Shown: one piece after another, positions 21,101-34,532 of the stretch | Layout of the letters: each line of letters begins with the position of its first letter | Numbering within the stretch: position 1 is the stretch's first letter | Source of the DNA: Aquila chrysaetos chrysaetos | Taxonomy: Eukaryota; Chordata; Aves; Accipitriformes; Accipitridae | DNA: 64,000 nucleotides | Assembly: GCF_900496995.4 (NCBI RefSeq) | Contig: NC_044029.1 | Span: forward strand, 1 to 64,000 | Direction: 5' to 3' | Notes under the pieces: model-generated | Databases searched by the model: none | Told to the model about the DNA's origin: nothing | What the model saw: the letters and a program-made list of their open reading frames with translations, nothing else | Position numbers and translations under genes: made by a program

Positions 21101-21112
21101 TAGTTTCTTTCC

Positions 21113-21240
21113 TGATTAAAAGTGATTAGGCAGCGCTAAAGCCTGCAGAAATGTGTCCAAGGGAAACAGAGACAAAGACTCCATTCAAGATCTCTTAAAT
21201 CCCCGGGGCAGTATTTAGAGAGCCCCGAGGAGAGAACTGG
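21113..21240 (+). promoter_or_regulatory. Putative globin E promoter with CRX/OTX-type sites
   Basis: Two GATTA cores (GATTAA at 21114-21119 and GATTAGG at 21124-21130) match the reverse complement of the CRX/OTX core TAATC. A TATA-like TATTTAGA begins at 21212, about 105 bp upstream of the globin ATG. CRX-type sites would fit expression in the retina, which is known for globin E in chicken. Binding is inference. Confidence 0.35.
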
Positions 21241-21316
21241 AGCAGAACCATCCCACCAGGACCTCCCTGTCCTTCTCCCTCCTGCTGCACCCTTCGTTGC
21301 CAACGTCTCCTCCACC

Positions 21317-21411
21317 ATGTCGTTCTCTGAAGCAGAGGTGCAAAGCGCCCGCAGCGCCTGGGAGAAGATGTATGTGGATGCTGAGGACAATGGGACAACT
21401 GTGCTGGTCAG
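21317..21411 (+). CDS. GbE: Globin E exon 1
   Basis: Encodes residues 1-31 and two bases of Arg32, covering helix A and most of helix B, including Trp15. The ATG lies in CCACCATGT, a good initiation context. The donor is GTAAGG. Confidence 0.88.
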
Positions 21412-24400
21412 GTAAGGATAGAGCCCATCCTGCTGCTACCCCAGAGGGTTGAAAGAGGAACAGCAAGAAGGATGGAGTTACCACCTAGGAGCATGTCTTG
21501 ATGTCTTTCACGCAGCCCTTGCTGGGAACATTTTGATTTGCTGTGGTTCATCCCACCACAGGGAGGAAATGGGGAAGAGGAGAGATCCACACAAAGAAAA
21601 GTAAAAGGAAAGGGGGAAGGGGGTGGGAAAGGAAGAAGAGACAAGAACAATTTCTTCACCCATTTAAGGTAAAGAAAAGAAAGTGTGGTATGAAAGAGAA
21701 TGGGAACAAAACATGGGCCCTATTTCCCTCTTCCCCTTTACCTCTAAACATCTTTAATGATTTTTTTTTTTTAACTTGCATGTCCTCAATATTTTTCTTC
21801 TGATTCTCTTTCAGCCTTTCCAGTCCAGAGCCCATCTGTTTCATTGTATTCTACCCTTCCTGTTGGCTTTCCTCTCTTAGTTTTCAGTCTGTTTTCCTCT
21901 TCTTCTACAAGACAGAAGCTTCTTCTATTCACCTTTCACATATCCCTCTCTCAGCTAGGACTTACATCACCTCCATACGCACTGATCAGTCCAACTACTA
22001 TTTCTGGTTATCATACCTTTACCACTCCCTCTGGCTTTCTTGTGTATCACATCTTGTGCCTGGATCAGCCTCAAAAAGTGATATGCACTGCTCTTTCCTT
22101 CTGCAGTCTGCACAACCTGAGGACAGTTAGGGTCAGAAACGCAGCTAGAAAATGCTAGTAGCATCCAGTGGCTTGGCTCACTGGGGTAGTTTACTCCAGG
22201 GTTTTGCCTTAGTGTCCTACACCCCCAGCCCTGCCTTTAGAGAAGTTCTGGGGTCCCCAGTACAAGAGAGACATGGACATACTGGAAAGAGTACAACGAA
22301 GGGCCACAAAGATGATGAAGGGACTGGAGCATCTCTCCTATGAAGAGAGGCTGAGAAAGCTGGGGCTGTTTGGTGTGGAGAAGAGAAGGCTCGGGGTGGG
22401 GAATCTTATCTATGCATACAAAAACCTGAAGGGAGGGTGCAAAGAAGACAGAGCCAGGCTCTTCTCAGTGGTGCCCAGTGACAGGACCAGAAGCAATGGG
22501 CACAAACTGAAAGACAGAAGTTTCCCTCTGAACATCAGCAGACACTTTTTCACTGTGAGGGTGACTGAGCACTGGCACAGGTTCCCCTGATAGGCTGTAG
22601 AGTCTCCATCCAAAAGCTGTCTGGACATGGTCCTGGGCAACCAGCTTGACCAGGGAGTTTGGACCAGATGACCTCCAGAGATCCCTTGAAGCCCAACCGT
22701 TCTGTGACTCTGTGAAATGCAATCTGGAATTTGCTATTGCTATTTCAGGTGGATAACTGGCTTACACAATGGAGTAAACCACTTTTTTAAGAGCTTGACG
22801 AAGATGACTGCAACTGATGTATTATAACAGGCAATTCCTTTATGCATAGCATTGAATTGTGTTACTTTTGAATAAATGAAATGAGCAGTACCCAGTACTC
22901 GAACAACAATCCATCACAGGCAGTAAGAAAGCTTTGGGATGGACTCTAGGAAGGGGTTAATTAACAAAACCAATAGTAGGGTTTCTCCATGAAAACACCT
23001 ACCAAGGGCACAGTGAACATATCTGCTGTCCAGAACATCTTTGGGAATATTGTGCTGTCACACTCACCCTGTGTGAACACACTCCCACTTCTCTGTGGAT
23101 TTTATCTCTACCTAACACTGAGTTAACACTGAGGAAGTATTTACTTTAGAAGCAGCGGAATAAATTCAGGCTAGGTAGGTTTTAAGGCAGAGTGAGCAAA
23201 GGGAAGTGCTCTGGGGAGAGGCGAGGGAGGGGACAGGTTGCTGAAGGCACAGGGGCTGTGCACAGATGGGAAGGGCAAAGGAGAACCAAGAAATGCAGGG
23301 GAAAGAGGTGTCTGTTCTAATAAAGAGGACAAAAAAGGGTGATAAATGCATAAGACAGGGCCTGGAACATGAAGCCATATCTGCATTGATGCCTTGGTCC
23401 ACAAATTAGGACGTCTCTCATTTCTCAACAGGATGTTTACTGAGCACCCAGACACCAAGTCCTACTTCACACACTTCAAAGGCATGGACTCCGCCGAAGA
23501 GATGAAACAGTCGGATCAGGTCAGGGGCCATGGCAAGAGGGTTTTCACTGCCATCAATGACATGGTGCAACACCTGGACAACTCCGAGGCTTTTCTTGGG
23601 ATATTGAACCCACTCGGCAAGAAACATGCCACGCAGCTGAAGATTGACCCCAAAAACTTTAGGGTGAGCCAGCAGCCTTCTTCCCAGGGGGTGTAATTGT
23701 GATGAGAAGATGTCTTCCCCTTTGAGGGGTAGAACTGAGGAAAACAGGCTTTGTATATATAAATATATATATGCTTCAGAGGGCGGAGATGGTGGAAGAT
23801 GAGATGGTTGATGGCGGAAGATAGCAGGAATGAGAGATCTGGCATCTGTTGGGAAGGCGGCTATGCAGCTGATGTGATGCAGGCAGGTCTGCTCAGGTGG
23901 GAGCTGCAGAGCTGCCCATGAGTTGTAGTGGGTTTTCTCAGTGCAACATGATTCCCATGCTTGTCATTTAATAACAAGACACAGAAAAGCAGCTTAACAC
24001 TGGACTTCAGTCCTTGATGTCTATTTTTCTCTAGTAACAGGAACTGAGCTTTTCTGGGACAACTAAACCAGCTGTTATTAAGCAACAGTTGTAACAGCAT
24101 TGCCATCACTAAACAAACACAGATAATAAATACAGGATCAAATGACTTGCCCAAGTCCACCTAAAGTCACTAGCAGAGTCCATTTATAAGTATTCTGTCT
24201 GCCTTACGCAGCACAAAATGCAAAAAAAAGAGGCACCTTTTGGCAAACGTCACTCAGGCACCAGGAAGGTGATTTCCAAAGCAGCGGGCCCAATTTTCAA
24301 TAAGTGGCAGAATAAGTGAGGATTTCTGCCTGGAGAGATCCTGAAAAGACTTTTTCAGGGTAAAGACGCACACAAAATAATGCTGCACAGAAAAGGAGCT

Positions 24401-25028
24401 GACATTTCAAAGTATACCAGCTACCTAGTGACTGTAAAGACAAACAAACCCTCATTGCTACAGAGTGCTAGATAGCTAACAAGCAGGAAAGATTAGGAAG
24501 AAACTTACTCCCCAAAGCCATGTATTCCATAGGTGTCCAACATGGGGCTCCTCGTGGCCTTAAACATTTGGGACTGTCCACTGTCAGGAGGATTGCTGTA
24601 GATGGACCAAGTGAACTGGTCCTATACAGCTGTCTAAGTGAGTGACGGGTACAGTCAACATTAACTAGATACAGGATAGCTGAAGAAACCAGCAGCAGTG
24701 ACTACATTTTTTGGTGAATTCTATAATGCACCTAATTTTCCATGACCTATTACAAGCTCTGCATGCTATATGGTGCTGAATTTTTCTTGTACCCCTTTCC
24801 GCCCTCCAAGAATCCCAACTAAAAATATGTATTTTGTTCTTATGCTTCTAATGTGGAGGAAAGTTCACACTGGTTGTTTCTTCCCATCTCCTTGTTTAGA
24901 TTATCTGTGACATTATCTTGCAACTGATGGAGGAGAAATTTGGCGGAGACTGCAAAGGTTCCTTTGAGAAGGTGACCAATGAAATCTGCACTCACCTGAA
25001 CAACATCTACAAAGAGGTGGGTTGGTGA
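21317..25028 (+). CDS. GbE: Globin E (eye-expressed globin of birds), 3 exons, 151 aa
   Basis: A complete three-exon globin. The exons are 21317-21411, 23432-23663 and 24900-25028, totalling 456 nt. The introns sit at the conserved globin positions B12.2 (AG|G, Arg32) and G7.0 (after Arg109), with GTAAGG/AG and GTGAGC/AG boundaries. The protein starts MSFSEAEVQSARSAWEKMY. The CD1 Phe is at residue 44, the distal E7 His at 65 (VRGHGKRV) and the proximal F8 His at 97 (LGKKHATQLKI). Helix CD aligns without gaps to myoglobin (EHPDTKSYFTHFKGM), and the EF region is three residues longer. It ends KEVGW. Globin E is a myoglobin relative expressed in bird eye and thought to supply oxygen to retina. 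All key haem-contact residues are intact, so it should be functional. The alternatives, cytoglobin and globin Y, fit less well in length and sequence. Confidence 0.88.
22240..22718 (+). mobile_element. CR1 LINE 3' fragment in globin E intron 1
   Basis: The plus-strand reading contains the CR1 C-terminal blocks ILERVQRRATKMMKGLEHLSYEERL and LGLFGVEKRRL-type sequence in order, followed by the CR1 3' tail (CACTGTGAGGGTGACTGAGC...GACCTCCAGAGATCCCTTG) and a degenerate terminal octamer repeat (TCTGTGACTCTGTGAAAT). It is 5'-truncated, as is usual for CR1, and sense-oriented with the globin gene. Confidence 0.85.
23432..23663 (+). CDS. GbE: Globin E exon 2
   Basis: Encodes the last base of Arg32 through Arg109. 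It covers helix C to helix G start and contains Phe44, distal His65 and proximal His97. The acceptor is TTTCTCAACAG, the donor GTGAGC. Confidence 0.88.
23749..23774. repeat. AT dinucleotide microsatellite
   Basis: A short TATATAAATATATATAT tract in globin E intron 2. Confidence 0.7.
24900..25028 (+). CDS. GbE: Globin E exon 3
   Basis: Encodes residues 110-151 (helices G and H), beginning IICDIILQLMEEKFGG and ending NNIYKEVGW before TGA. The acceptor is CCTTGTTTAG. An AATAAA at 25203-25208 lies about 175 bp after the stop and probably ends the transcript. Confidence 0.88.
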   Translation: MICDIILQLMEEKFGGDCKGSFEKVTNEICTHLNNIYKEVGW

Positions 25029-25202
25029 GAATGTGCAACCTCCAGGCTCTTCAAACATCTCGCCAGCGCTGATTTGCTGCTTTTGGGCCTCCAGACATAG
25101 TTGGAAGAATGAAAAAGTAAAAAAAAAAAAAGCAAGAAAAGGCTTATATAATGTAGGTATCAACGTCAATAATTTCCTTAGCAAACTGAGTTTCTACAGC
25201 TA

Positions 25203-25208
25203 AATAAA
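25203..25208 (+). terminator. Polyadenylation signal of globin E
   Basis: AATAAA, the first canonical hexamer after the stop codon, giving a short 3' UTR. Confidence 0.55.
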
Positions 25209-25229
25209 ACCTGCAGATACATCAAAGCC

Positions 25230-28200
25230 AACCAACAAATCCTGATGTGCTTTGCAGCTTCAGTGCTCCAGATGGGTTCCTCTGGCCACTGTCCTTGAAG
25301 ACTACATTTTAAGACAATGACTTTAAGCTTGCTATTCCTAAGAGAAAGACTTGCTCCTTCCAGCAGCACCAGCCCAGAGAGACACCAGCAGCTCTTTATC
25401 TCGGCTACCACCTCTCCATCCTCATGAATGATGAGCAGGAGACCCTTCTGAAGCATCTCCAGGGACTTTGTAGAGGTCATTATTTAAGAGGCACGGGTGT
25501 TGTTTCGTGTTTGAACTAAATCAGTGAGGAGAGTGGTGTATGGGAAAGACTAATGTCTGAGAAAGGCTCGGGGAAAGTCCCATCCTGCGTAAGCCAGCGG
25601 AGTTCCCCAACCTTGGGAGAGGTTTCTCAGAGTAGCTTTCAGTGCAAGGGATGGCAACACTGAATGTGGTCACCAGTGGGTCCCTCTGGGCAGGGATTAA
25701 CATCTCCAGTGCGTGGATTTCATGGTGCTACTGCCAGCAAACTGCTCTGGCCACTTACCCAGGAGAGGGCAATAGTATCGAGCTCACTAGCTCCTGTGCT
25801 ACTTGCAATGCATCCAGCTGAGGGAGGTTGCTGCCTCACTGAGTGGGCAGTGTGGCAGGCTTAGCTCAGCGTGGGATTTCTACAGCACTGCCCTCATCCT
25901 GTCCTGTCACACAGCCTGAGCCTCCCATCAGTGGTAATCGAGTCCCGAAATACTTAATTGCTTTTCCTTGCATTCCTTAGACGTGGTGAAATAATCAGCT
26001 AATAACTGCAAATAACCACATGCCGTTTTGCTTCAGTGTAGCGCAATAAACACAGAGAAAGCAGATGCGTCCTCTCATTTGTAGCATGGAAAAGGCACTT
26101 GCGATGTGCAGCAGTGGTAGCTGGTTACAGTGCACGGTTGCTGGTGGTACTGGGGGGGTTTACCAACACCAGCTCAAGCTCCCACCCAGGCACCCATCAC
26201 ACTTGCAGTAATCAGGCTCCTTGGGTAGTGGGAAGGGAAGCTTTTCACTTGACCATGAAACAACAGTTTTGTAAACAGCTAAAAATGCAGAATTCTCCTT
26301 CACTTGTGTCGTGTCCTCCTTCACTTGTGTCCACAACTTGATGCGTAGCTTTCCTCACCCATCCCATTTGTTTGGCAAAGGATGCTGAAATCCCAAAGTC
26401 CAGAAGATGAACTCTTGCTGGAGAGGGAGGATGGGGCAGGCTGCTTTATTTGATTCGGTGTTTTAGTCAGCTCAGGGAGAAGGGGAAGCATATTGTATAG
26501 CATCGTCAAGTATTGTAAGAAAAGAACAAGACTTGTAAAAAAATATTTATAGTCTCAAATCCCTTTGAGGGCATACAAGTAGTTAACACTCTGAAACGCT
26601 TAAAGTAATTTCCCCTTTTTATTTACTTGCTTTAATGCACATTAAGAGCACTATTTGCCATGATGACGGTTAGCTGTAATGACATGCTTGTCATTGCCAT
26701 AGACACCCTGGGCTGACAGGGGCCTGACAACACTGGCCAATGGTTTAAAGCTCTTGTGTTTCCTGCTCCTGTGATGGAGAGAGGCATAGCAAAAGTAAAG
26801 CATGTGAAACAAACCAAACTCAGGCTTAAGTAAAGAGGGAGTTATTTTTTAAATCCATTTACAAAGGGGGGACACATAAAAATTTAAAAATTTGTGTGAT
26901 GTGAGTGGTTAAGGAGTACATGGCCCTTTTTTTTGTTTGTTTATCTGAGATTTCAAAGGACAGCAGGAAGCTTTCCCAAGAGAGCATAGATTAGACAACA
27001 TCTTGAGACTGAGGATACCTGAGCTGAGTTCCCAGTTTTCCAGTAGCCTCACTCCACAATCCTGCCTGACTTTCCTTGTACCTCACTATGCCTCGGCAAA
27101 ACAGCAACATTCACATACTTGGGAGGCAAACCGAACACACTCTTTACTTACCGAACTGGTAAATACATGGTACTATACATACTGTATGCATTCTTAGGGA
27201 TAACTTTGATCCTGTGAAGAGAAACCTAAAGGAAACACCATACCTAAAGGTAGCAGGAAGAGATTTCCCGTGGAGCACCACCAGTGAGTGGGACCAAAGC
27301 CCTCACACCAAGCTTCATGGTTTTCTTACAGCTGTGGGACATCAGGAAGGTCTTGGTGAGAGAACAAACCTGTGACATAGCATGGGTAGTATTACAACTG
27401 CCTGTGACAGGTTAAATCAGCTAAGTGCCGTGGAGTTGTCTTTGTGTCTGACCTAAACCAGAACAGTGCAAACACATGGAAAATACTGAGAAAGGGGAAA
27501 AGGAGTAAGAGGGAGCTCATGGAGGAAGTTTATCCCTTCGGCTAGTAAAATCAAAGTGCTTTTCCAGTCATGTTGCTGGAGAAAAAAAAGCATCCCCACA
27601 AGCAAAACTTGACCTTGTAGAAACAACCAAACGCTTTCCTGATTCAAAATATTACCTAAATACTGTAAAAACACATATGTACTTAAATTCAGTTCATCAA
27701 CTTCAATGAGTGAACTCAGACCTTCCAGTGGGGGCAGATTTGGGAAAGAACAAGGAATAGACAATAAATAAAGGATCACTGGCAAAGAGATGAGAGAAAT
27801 TTAACTTGAAAAACTTCAGTCACTGGTGACAAAGGAGAAACTTACCCAGAGGAAGGTGCATTTGCACGGCATCCCTGTGCAAATACAAATCAACGTTGGG
27901 GTAAAATCCAAGAGTCCGGTGGTGCACGACAGCATCACCAAATCACTCTGAGACAAGGGCTACGAACATACCAAGGCAATTTGAAAAGACATGGAGTGTT
28001 TTACAGAAGTAGTTAACCTAGCTGTTGAGTCATTTAGGCCTAATAATTTTCTTGCTAGAGAGTCTGAGCCAAGCAGCCTTCCTGCCCCTGCCTGGAGCAC
28101 AGGCAGTAGAGAGGCTCAGCGAGGTGAGCAAGGAGGGGGAGGTTGTCTCAGATACCATGGGGGCTGCCCAGAGATGGGACTAGAGACCTTGCAGAGGATT

Positions 28201-31200
28201 TGGGGAAGCTTCTAGGAAATCCTTCTAGCAGGGCCCAGAGGAAAATCCTCCCTTGCATCCACTCTTCCTGCTGGAAGGCCGTTTGCGTTATTGGTGGTTG
28301 AAGTGAAGGGCTGCTTGAGCTCCTTTGCTGTAGAGCTGTGGACATAGGTATGGATATATCCCTCAGAGGTGTTGCTTTACACTGAAAGAGTAGGGGCTTC
28401 TTCTAGATGCTGTTTAAAACACCTGGCGATGGGTAGAAGGTGGTGAGGGTACAGCCCAGACAGGAACATGGTGGGAACAGCAATGTTTCTACCCCGTGCT
28501 CAGTGCCAGGGCAATCACTTCTGTTAGAGCTGGAGGGGAGCAGGGGAGCCCCATTAGACCTTCAATTCACCTTCCTGCTTAAACAGAAGGTACCACAAGG
28601 CTTGTAATGGCACAATGCGTGATGAGAAAGGACTGCGGCCATGGAAGATCATACTGAGATATGACAAGTGAATTGTAACATCTGAATCGGCACTAGGAGC
28701 CAGCAGTCCCTGGAAGAACAGAACAGCCACTGAATTCAAATACCCATCTGTCAGGCATGGCACTCGGGCATCTCATAAAAGCACACGTGTGACTCATGCT
28801 GCAAACCAAACCAAAAAAGCCCCCAGACCTATTCTAAACTTCTCGGTTTTCAACATTGCAAAATCTTTTTTTTTCTTTCATTACAATATCTTGGTTTAGG
28901 AAAAGGGGATGTTAGAGAAGATGCCTTTTTTTCTTTACCTTTGCTAAAGCTAATAATGAGATAATGAATATTTGTAATTAGAATATCACTGAGGCTTAGT
29001 TAACCTTATATGCCATACCAGAGCATTTTTGGCTTATGCAGTGAGGTGGGTTTGAGCCAGTTCAGGGCACAGTTATAGTGGTCAGATTGCACATGGTCAG
29101 TATCAAACAAGCCTGAGACACACAAGAGTGATCTTTTTCTGGTGTGAGCCAGCTGCATCCTAGACTGAATCATTTGCTTACCCAGTGGACAGTAGAAATG
29201 GCAGTCCTGTTGTACGGCAAGAATATTTTGTATGGTTGCTTTGGAGAGCCCAGGCTTCTGCTTCTGGCATCCCTGGAAGCACTTCACCAGGAGGAAGCAC
29301 CACTGTGGTGTCTCTCTCACAGGCAGCAACATGGTGCTTCACCCCCGCCCCCCGCCCAACTCCATGGGAGCAGACAAATCAGGCGCATGCTGCTGATCTC
29401 AATCCAGCCTCCCCAGGCTGTCCACCAAGGACACTCGGCAGCCACTGACCACCGCCATCAGGCAGAGCAGGCTGATCCTGACATGGCGCTGAGACTTCCC
29501 ATTAGCACGAGCAGCCAGCAGAGCTTTGTACAGGGTTACAAGCAGAGTCAGAGTTTTAGGACAAGGAAGAACATTGGAGCTGACATCTGCATTATGGTCC
29601 TACCGACCATCAAGGCAGCAGTTGCCGTAGCCTGTTGGAAATCAGCAGTTCTTTACTCCCATTGCTCTGTTGCAAACCAGTTTGAGCTCAGGAAGATGGC
29701 AGCAATTTGAAAAGTTACAGTAGTTCAATGCAAAGTCCCCAACCCACTTATCACCTTCTAGTGATGGATACACAGAGGCTCGAGCAGGCCTTTGATGCTG
29801 GCGATGCCTGACGGCCAGTGCTGTGAAAGTTGCCTTCTTTGCAGCCTCTCTGAGCCAGCACCAGGAACGATTTCTAACCTGTGTGCTCTTAACTGAGCAT
29901 CAGCATCAATACAGTCAGCTTTTGTCAGCTCATTTCAGCCTGAGAAAGGGCTGTACAGCCCCGGCAGTTCCTGCTATCCTTCAGGCCCTTTTTGACCTTG
30001 CCCATGTCCAGCCCTCCTTTGTTGCTTAGCTAATCCTGATTCCCCGCTGGTGCATTTTCTAGGACACTGCTTGCTTGCAGTCCTCTGCACAGCACCACTG
30101 AGAACCTGGGGAAGCGATTTGGGACTGCAGTTTCCCCAGCAACAGGAGGTGAAAAGCCAGGGCCAGGAGAGACAAGTCATGAGAGAGTTTTCTGATCACC
30201 TGCTGACTGTTGATTATGTGCCTACAGAAAGGAAAGCAGGGATAAAGAGGAGAGCCTGGGCTAGAAACAAACATTTCTTCCTCTCTTCCCTTGTATTTCC
30301 AGCTGCTGATACAATTCCTGCCCAGCAGTCCACTGCTTCCCAGTTTTGCAGGCTGCAGTGAAAGATGGATCTCAGGTCTTACTGAGAAGAAGAATTAAAG
30401 AATTGCATCAGCAGTAACAGTGCAAGAATTTATGAAGCAGCAAATAGAAAAAAAGTGATCAAAGCAAAAAAACAAAAAGCAAGAACCATACAGGACTGAA
30501 TGAAGATTGAATTAACACTTTTTATAAGCCACTGCATCAGGAGAAACTAACCTCTATTGTTTGCTGAACGAAGGACAACTATACTGAGGAAGGTGGCATG
30601 AGAAATGCGGGATGGACAATAGTAAACCCTGGGGGGTTATCAGGTGCTGCAGAACCTTACAAAACACCCTGCACACTGCCATCACCTCTGGTGCGTAGCT
30701 CATTCTGCATTTATACTGTTTAATGCTGACTGCATCTGCAATCTGCTTGAATCAGTAACAGCCCTGGAGGAGGGAGCACACACATCTCACCGAGTCATCT
30801 TCAGCACCAGGGGAAGTTCTTCTTGTGATACTGTGTTCCTATAGCTAAAATAATTTGTTCGGATGTACCCACCCATGCCCTTAGGATCTTGCATCAGCCC
30901 CAGGTGTCTTTAAGACAAGTTGCTACCATTCTCCCATCAGCTAAATACATAATCCCTGCCCAAGGCCACTTCGAGTTTACACAATCATCCATTTGCATTG
31001 GCTTAGGGAGTTGGTTCCCCTATTTTCTCCTGCTGCCCTGGGGGCAGGATGGAAGGTGCCTCAAAGGCACTAACTGGTGCAAGATAGGTTGGACAGATAG
31101 ATGGGCGCCAGGGTTTGCATTATAGCAACAGGAGGATAAATCCCAGATTCGCTACCTGACGAAAGACAAGACGGACTGATAGGAACAGCCTCCTCCACCA

Positions 31201-33617
31201 GCTTCAGTGGCAAGTTTGATGGGTAATGCGATACGGCTGCATGAGACCAAGCACCTCTTTGCTTGGAAATGTCACTGTTCTACTGTATGGTTCCTCCTGC
31301 TCCAACAGGAAAAGCAACTCACATACGTTCAGAGGGGGACCTCAACGTGCCATCCTCCAGCTGCTTACCGTCTTAACGTTCTTCTGTTTTATGCTCCCCT
31401 GACTAATCCAAAGTGAGAGCTTTCCGAGATACAGGAATAACGCTTGCAGGTTCACTGCATTTCAAACACTTCAAATAAATGAAATGATCTACTCCTTTTC
31501 CTCAATTTGTACACCTGCAGTCTGATAAAAATTGCTATGGAGCTACAACTGCATTAGCAAAATTTCAAAGGAGAGATGCTCAGCTACAGCATCCTTCGGT
31601 TCCCTCAAGGAGCCCATTCCCTTCCCAGGCTGCAGTAAGCCTCCTTACAGCAAAGGCAAGGTATTTTCCTCAAATAGTAATGGCCTCAAGTACTCACAGA
31701 TCTCAGGCCCCCTCAAGGACCCGCAGACCTGCGAGATCTCTTAGTGAAGTAGCAGCAGCAGGACAGATCACTACACAGATTACTGCACTGCAGCATCCCC
31801 CAGGGACTTCCTGTGGGTCTAGCAGGCCGCCTCCAGCTCTGTCAACCTCGTAAGAATCTATGGCTAAACAAGCAACTGAAGGCAGAAGAACTGGGCAAAC
31901 AGGCTCAGTGTGGGAACTCTTAACTATAGAGTGACAGATGATACTTAGTGTGACATGAAGCTATTACATCCATGACTGTAGGATGTATTTGATCTGGGTT
32001 AGTGGGTTGAGTGGCTTGACTTTCTGAATGATCTCACCATTGTATTTCTGATCTGGTTCTAGACCAGAAGTCAGATTTAACAATTGCTGAACCGTTTACT
32101 GAAGACAGGGGAAATTAAAGACCACAAGTAACGAAGCCCAACTATTTGATTGGTATCAAAGCTCTTTCCGTTATATGATGCAGCAGAGCTGGATAAAGAG
32201 TTATTTCCCCCAGATCCCTTTCATAATCATTTTGACCATGCAAACTAATGTCAGTCAATACCACTCTTCAGCTGTCCAGGAGGAAATATACAAGTGATGA
32301 ATACCACAGTTTCAGCCTGCTGGAAACTGAGGTAGCTTGGTTCTGATGGAAGGGCACAGCTAATAGAGCAGTCTCCCTTGCTGATAGACGTTCCAGATCT
32401 CTTGCTTCAGAAGCGTGTTTCACCAGTCACCTTAATTCAGTTCTCTTCCTAACCACACTCCTGTCCTCATTTTGGACATGAGGCATGTACATCCGCATGT
32501 AATTCAGATTATTTTATCAGGAAACCAGAGGTAACACTTACCTTCTCGCTGTTTAACATTGGTCCGACACTTGGATACTACGAAGCTCACCGCCCCACAA
32601 AAACCTACAAACAAGCGAAGGCCCAAATCCAATTACCCTTTCATAATTAAATTGAAGCCATTTGTAAAATCAATGGCATATTATCCAGAATTTGCTAGTA
32701 AGGAGTCTAAGCAGTCTTTTCGTCACAGTATGCAAATTCCACCCCCCCACTTTTGACAATACACTAGTTGTAGTTGCTGGCACAGGGGGAGACAGGTCCT
32801 CAGTATTTCTGGAATATTTTTAATTCCAGAGAGGAATTCCAAAGGAGTTAGCTATCCACTCATTGGCAACTCTGCTCTGCAAGATGTATCTAAAAATGAC
32901 TGTTCACCTTTTGTCACACCACTAGAATTCCATTAACAAAGGTGCAACAACAGATGTTACAAGCACTTACACAGCATGCTCATACCAGAGGGACAAACAC
33001 TGGTAACTCACATTCATCACACAGCTGGGCCATGCAGGAAATCATAAAACATTCCCAGGGAAGAAACTCCTGTTCATATTTCAAATGGGTAAATATAAAA
33101 AGTGTGAAGTAGTTAGCCATCATTATTACAGTATTTCTTTAGGAGCTTAAAATGACGTGAATTCAAAGTGGAGCGTATGTGCCATGCCAGGTACAAGTGC
33201 TTGCTGAGTTGTAAAGCTCCTGTTTTAGCTTTCACTGCCAGCCAAAATACTGCTGAATTACCTACTGCATTAGAATTATCACCCATGTGTTCTGACCATA
33301 CTGAAGAAGCTAGAGAAAAGACACCGAGGAAAAACGCACACAGTGAATTTATAGTGATATTATACACCCATGATTAGCGGGCCTACAGAAGCACTTGGAC
33401 TAGGGAGATACAGGGGAAAGTCTGCAGAACCTGCTGAAAATGCCAATAAATCATTACAAACACTGCTCTTAAGCATCACTGTTAAGTAACTCAGTGGTGC
33501 TACCTTAAGGAGGAGAATTTACCAATCTCTAAATTCTTCTGTGTGCAAGTAGGGCATATCTGAATAATTTATATGCCCCAAAGCACTTACAATCCGCAGA
33601 ATCGACAGCAACCCCTT
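25230..33617. other. Gene-poor intergenic DNA between globin E and the CR1 copy
   Basis: I see no supportable gene across this 8.4 kb. Open frames such as those near 27991, 29144 and 30050 (plus) lack splice context, similarity and conserved-looking composition. A tiny GT-AG-bounded open segment near 27331-27355 (plus) is too short to call. C runs occur near 29341-29356. Confidence 0.45.
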
Positions 33618-34532
33618 TACGCTTTGTCAGCAACATGGACAGTGGGATTGAGCGCACCTTCAGCAAGTTTGCTGATGACAACAAGGGAAGGGATGCCATC
33701 CAGAGGGACCTTGACAGGCTTGACAGGTGGGCCCATGCGAACCTCATGAAGTTCAACAAGGCCAAGTGCAAGGTCCTGCACCTGGGTCAGGACAACAATC
33801 CCCAGCACAGATACAGGCTGGGGGATCAGTGGATTGAGAGCAGCCCTGAGGAGAAGGACTTGGGCATGTTGGTTGACGAGAAGCTCAACATAACCCAGCA
33901 ATGTGCATCTGTAGCCCAGAAAGCCAACCGTATCCTGGACTGCATCAAAAGAAGTGTGACCAGCAGGTCGAGGGAGGTGATTCTGTCCCTCTACTCCACT
34001 CTGGTGGGAGCCCACCTACAGTACTGCATTCAGCTCTGGGGTCCTCAGCATAAGACAGACATGGACCTGTTGGAGCAAGTCCCGAAGAGGGCCACAAAGA
34101 CGATCAGAGGGCTGAAGCACCTCTGCTGTGAAGACAGGCTGAGAGAGTTGAGGCTGTTCAGCCTTGAGAAAAGGCTCCAGGCAGACCATATAGTGGCCTT
34201 CCAGTACCTAAAGGGGGCCTATAAGAAAGCTGGAGAGGACTTTTTACAAAGGCATGTAGTGATAGGACAAGGGGTAATGGCTTTAAACTGAAAGAGGGCA
34301 GATTTAGATTAGATGTAAGGAAGAAATTCTTCACTGTGAGGGTGGTGAGACACTGGAACAGGTTGCCCAGAGAGGCTGTGGATGCCCCATCCTTGGCAGT
34401 GTTCAAAGCCAGGTTGGATGGGGCTTTGAGAAACTTGGTCTAGCAGAAGGTGTCTCTGGCCATGGCAGGGGGGTTGGAACTACATGACATTTAAAGATCC
34501 CTTCCAACCCAAACCATTCTATGATTCTATGC
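33618..34532 (+). mobile_element. CR1 LINE 3' fragment, ORF2 C-terminus still open
   Basis: From about 33635 to 34291 the plus strand is open for 218 codons. It encodes the C-terminal region after the CR1 reverse-transcriptase catalytic core, with blocks [44 protein letters not shown] and [15 protein letters not shown] frame change and the CR1 3' UTR follow (CACTGTGAGGGTGGTGAGAC), ending in the diagnostic ATTCTATGATTCTATG octamer repeat near 34531. The copy is 5'-truncated and cannot retrotranspose alone. It looks younger than the copy at 22.2 kb because the frame is better kept. Confidence 0.92.

Noticed and set aside
21317..25028. Cytoglobin, globin Y or an alpha-globin gene
   Set aside because: The length of 151 residues, the MSFSEAEVQ start, the KEVGW end and closeness to myoglobin in the CD region fit globin E. 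The neighbouring gene is LUC7L2 rather than LUC7L, so the alpha-globin locus is excluded.
29144..29710. 188-codon plus-strand open frame
   Set aside because: No splice context, no motif and no similarity; composition resembles the surrounding spacer.
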